A DNA stretch of 7,951 nucleotides from Bacteroidales bacterium (GTDB lineage Bacteria; Bacteroidota; Bacteroidia; Bacteroidales; JAAUTT01): the NCBI GenBank assembly GCA_012031335.1, contig JAAUTT010000171.1, positions 1 to 7,951 on the forward strand. The letters are read 5' to 3'. The notes under the pieces were generated by a model. The model searched no databases. It saw only the letters and a list, made by a program, of their open reading frames with translations, and was not told where the DNA came from. This document shows, in pieces, positions 7,547 through 7,951 of the stretch; positions within the stretch are counted from its first letter, which is position 1; every line of letters starts with the position of its first letter. Made by a program: the position numbers and the translations under genes.

Positions 7547-7773
7547 AACAATGTTATTGGTTATGGCAAATAGCCATGCCTATAGTTTGGGTTAAAAAAT
7601 TAGTTTAAGGAATTGGGAGAACCCTTACCCCAATATAATTCACCATCCGAATTGATCATTAATGCATCTTAACCGATTAACAAAACTCAGATGAAATATT
7701 TCTTAAGGAAAAACAGAAAAACAATCGTTCCTGGAAAACAATTAAAACACAATTGGTTTGAATAGTTATACTC
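7547..7773. other. AT-rich intergenic stretch without a recognisable gene
   Basis: I see no supported gene here on either strand. The only items are a 5-bp hairpin (ATGGC 7563-7567, GCCAT 7573-7577) too short to call, and a 24-codon open frame at 7691-7765 with no visible ribosome-binding site or family likeness. The stretch may be the region downstream of the minus-strand gene at the right edge. Confidence 0.5.
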
Positions 7774-7939
7774 CTATTCGATATAAACCCCATAATACTC
7801 ATATTCGAAATCCAAAATACAATTTCGTTTGGTCAAATTATAAACAAAACTTAAAATCGGAGATTAGTTCATCGGTATCAACAACTTCAGGTTTTTCTGC
7901 AGTATTGAATGCTTCGTCCAATAATTCTTCAGTTTTCAT
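7774..7939 (-). CDS. Possible small hypothetical protein, frameshifted
   Basis: Reading leftwards from an ATG at 7939, the strand encodes MKTEELLDEAF..., then an acidic stretch (EKPEVVDTDELISDF) before a stop at 7838-7840. Dropping one T from the T4 run near 7850-7853 moves reading into a frame that stays open through VYNLTKRNCILDFEYEYYG to a TAG at 7774-7776. The result is about 54 residues with a natural-looking amphipathic, acidic and aromatic composition. I do not recognise a family. The frame is also open upstream to the window edge, so this may be the tail of a longer gene rather than a complete small one. The single indel fits the pattern seen in the other genes, which supports the repair but does not prove it. 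Confidence 0.4.
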
Positions 7940-7951
7940 AGAGTTGTATTT

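Noticed and set aside
7563..7577. Short hairpin ATGGC / GCCAT
   Set aside because: A 5-bp stem without a T tract is expected by chance in this sequence.
7691..7765. 24-codon plus-strand open frame
   Set aside because: It is short, has no visible ribosome-binding site and resembles no family; it is likely chance.

Overview
The window looks like a piece of a Bacteroidota (probably Bacteroidales-type) genome. It is AT-rich. The promoter candidates match the Bacteroidetes TTG...TAnnTTTG pattern and ribosome-binding sites are weak. The genes are typical of the phylum: a TonB-dependent receptor, a type II lipoprotein, and a BlaI-type repressor paired with an M56/BlaR1-type membrane peptidase that carries a TonB-like tail. 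No RNA gene, insertion sequence, integrase or CRISPR array was seen.

Layout, left to right. (1) 1-710 is the 3' part of a gene for a large zinc-metallopeptidase-like protein with an HELGH motif, closed by a strong terminator at 730-766. (2) 839-4843 is a promoter candidate followed by a compact three-gene operon: a TonB-dependent outer-membrane receptor (911-2733), a six-helix NicO/UreH-like membrane protein with a His-rich loop (2736-3433), and an exported fusion of a nucleoside-hydrolase-like domain with an FmdE-like domain (3430-4843). The gaps are 2 bp and an ATGA overlap, so the three are probably co-expressed. (3) 4975-5433 is a lipoprotein with an antibiotic-biosynthesis-monooxygenase (ABM) fold, then a 7-bp periodic repeat and a terminator. 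(4) 5582-7499 is a BlaI/BlaR1-type pair. A 9+4+9 palindrome lies exactly between the -33 and -7 boxes, and a perfect 12-bp-stem terminator follows. (5) 7547-7951 is mostly non-coding, with a possible small minus-strand gene (7774-7939) at the right edge.

The most important caveat is that most longer genes are broken by single-base indels: about nine in 8 kb, mainly at short homopolymers. Reading across each one restores a family-typical protein. I give the repaired full-length genes as single features with the frameshift positions. The even spread over unrelated genes points to uncorrected sequencing error rather than real gene decay.

The best candidate for something undescribed is the receptor / NicO-like / nucleoside-hydrolase-FmdE cassette. 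It could move a metal or metal-cofactor-like ligand across the envelope: the receptor would import it, the exported fusion protein would bind or process it in the periplasm, and the His-rich membrane protein would pass metal across the inner membrane. That role is inference from domain content and gene order; the substrate cannot be read from the sequence.
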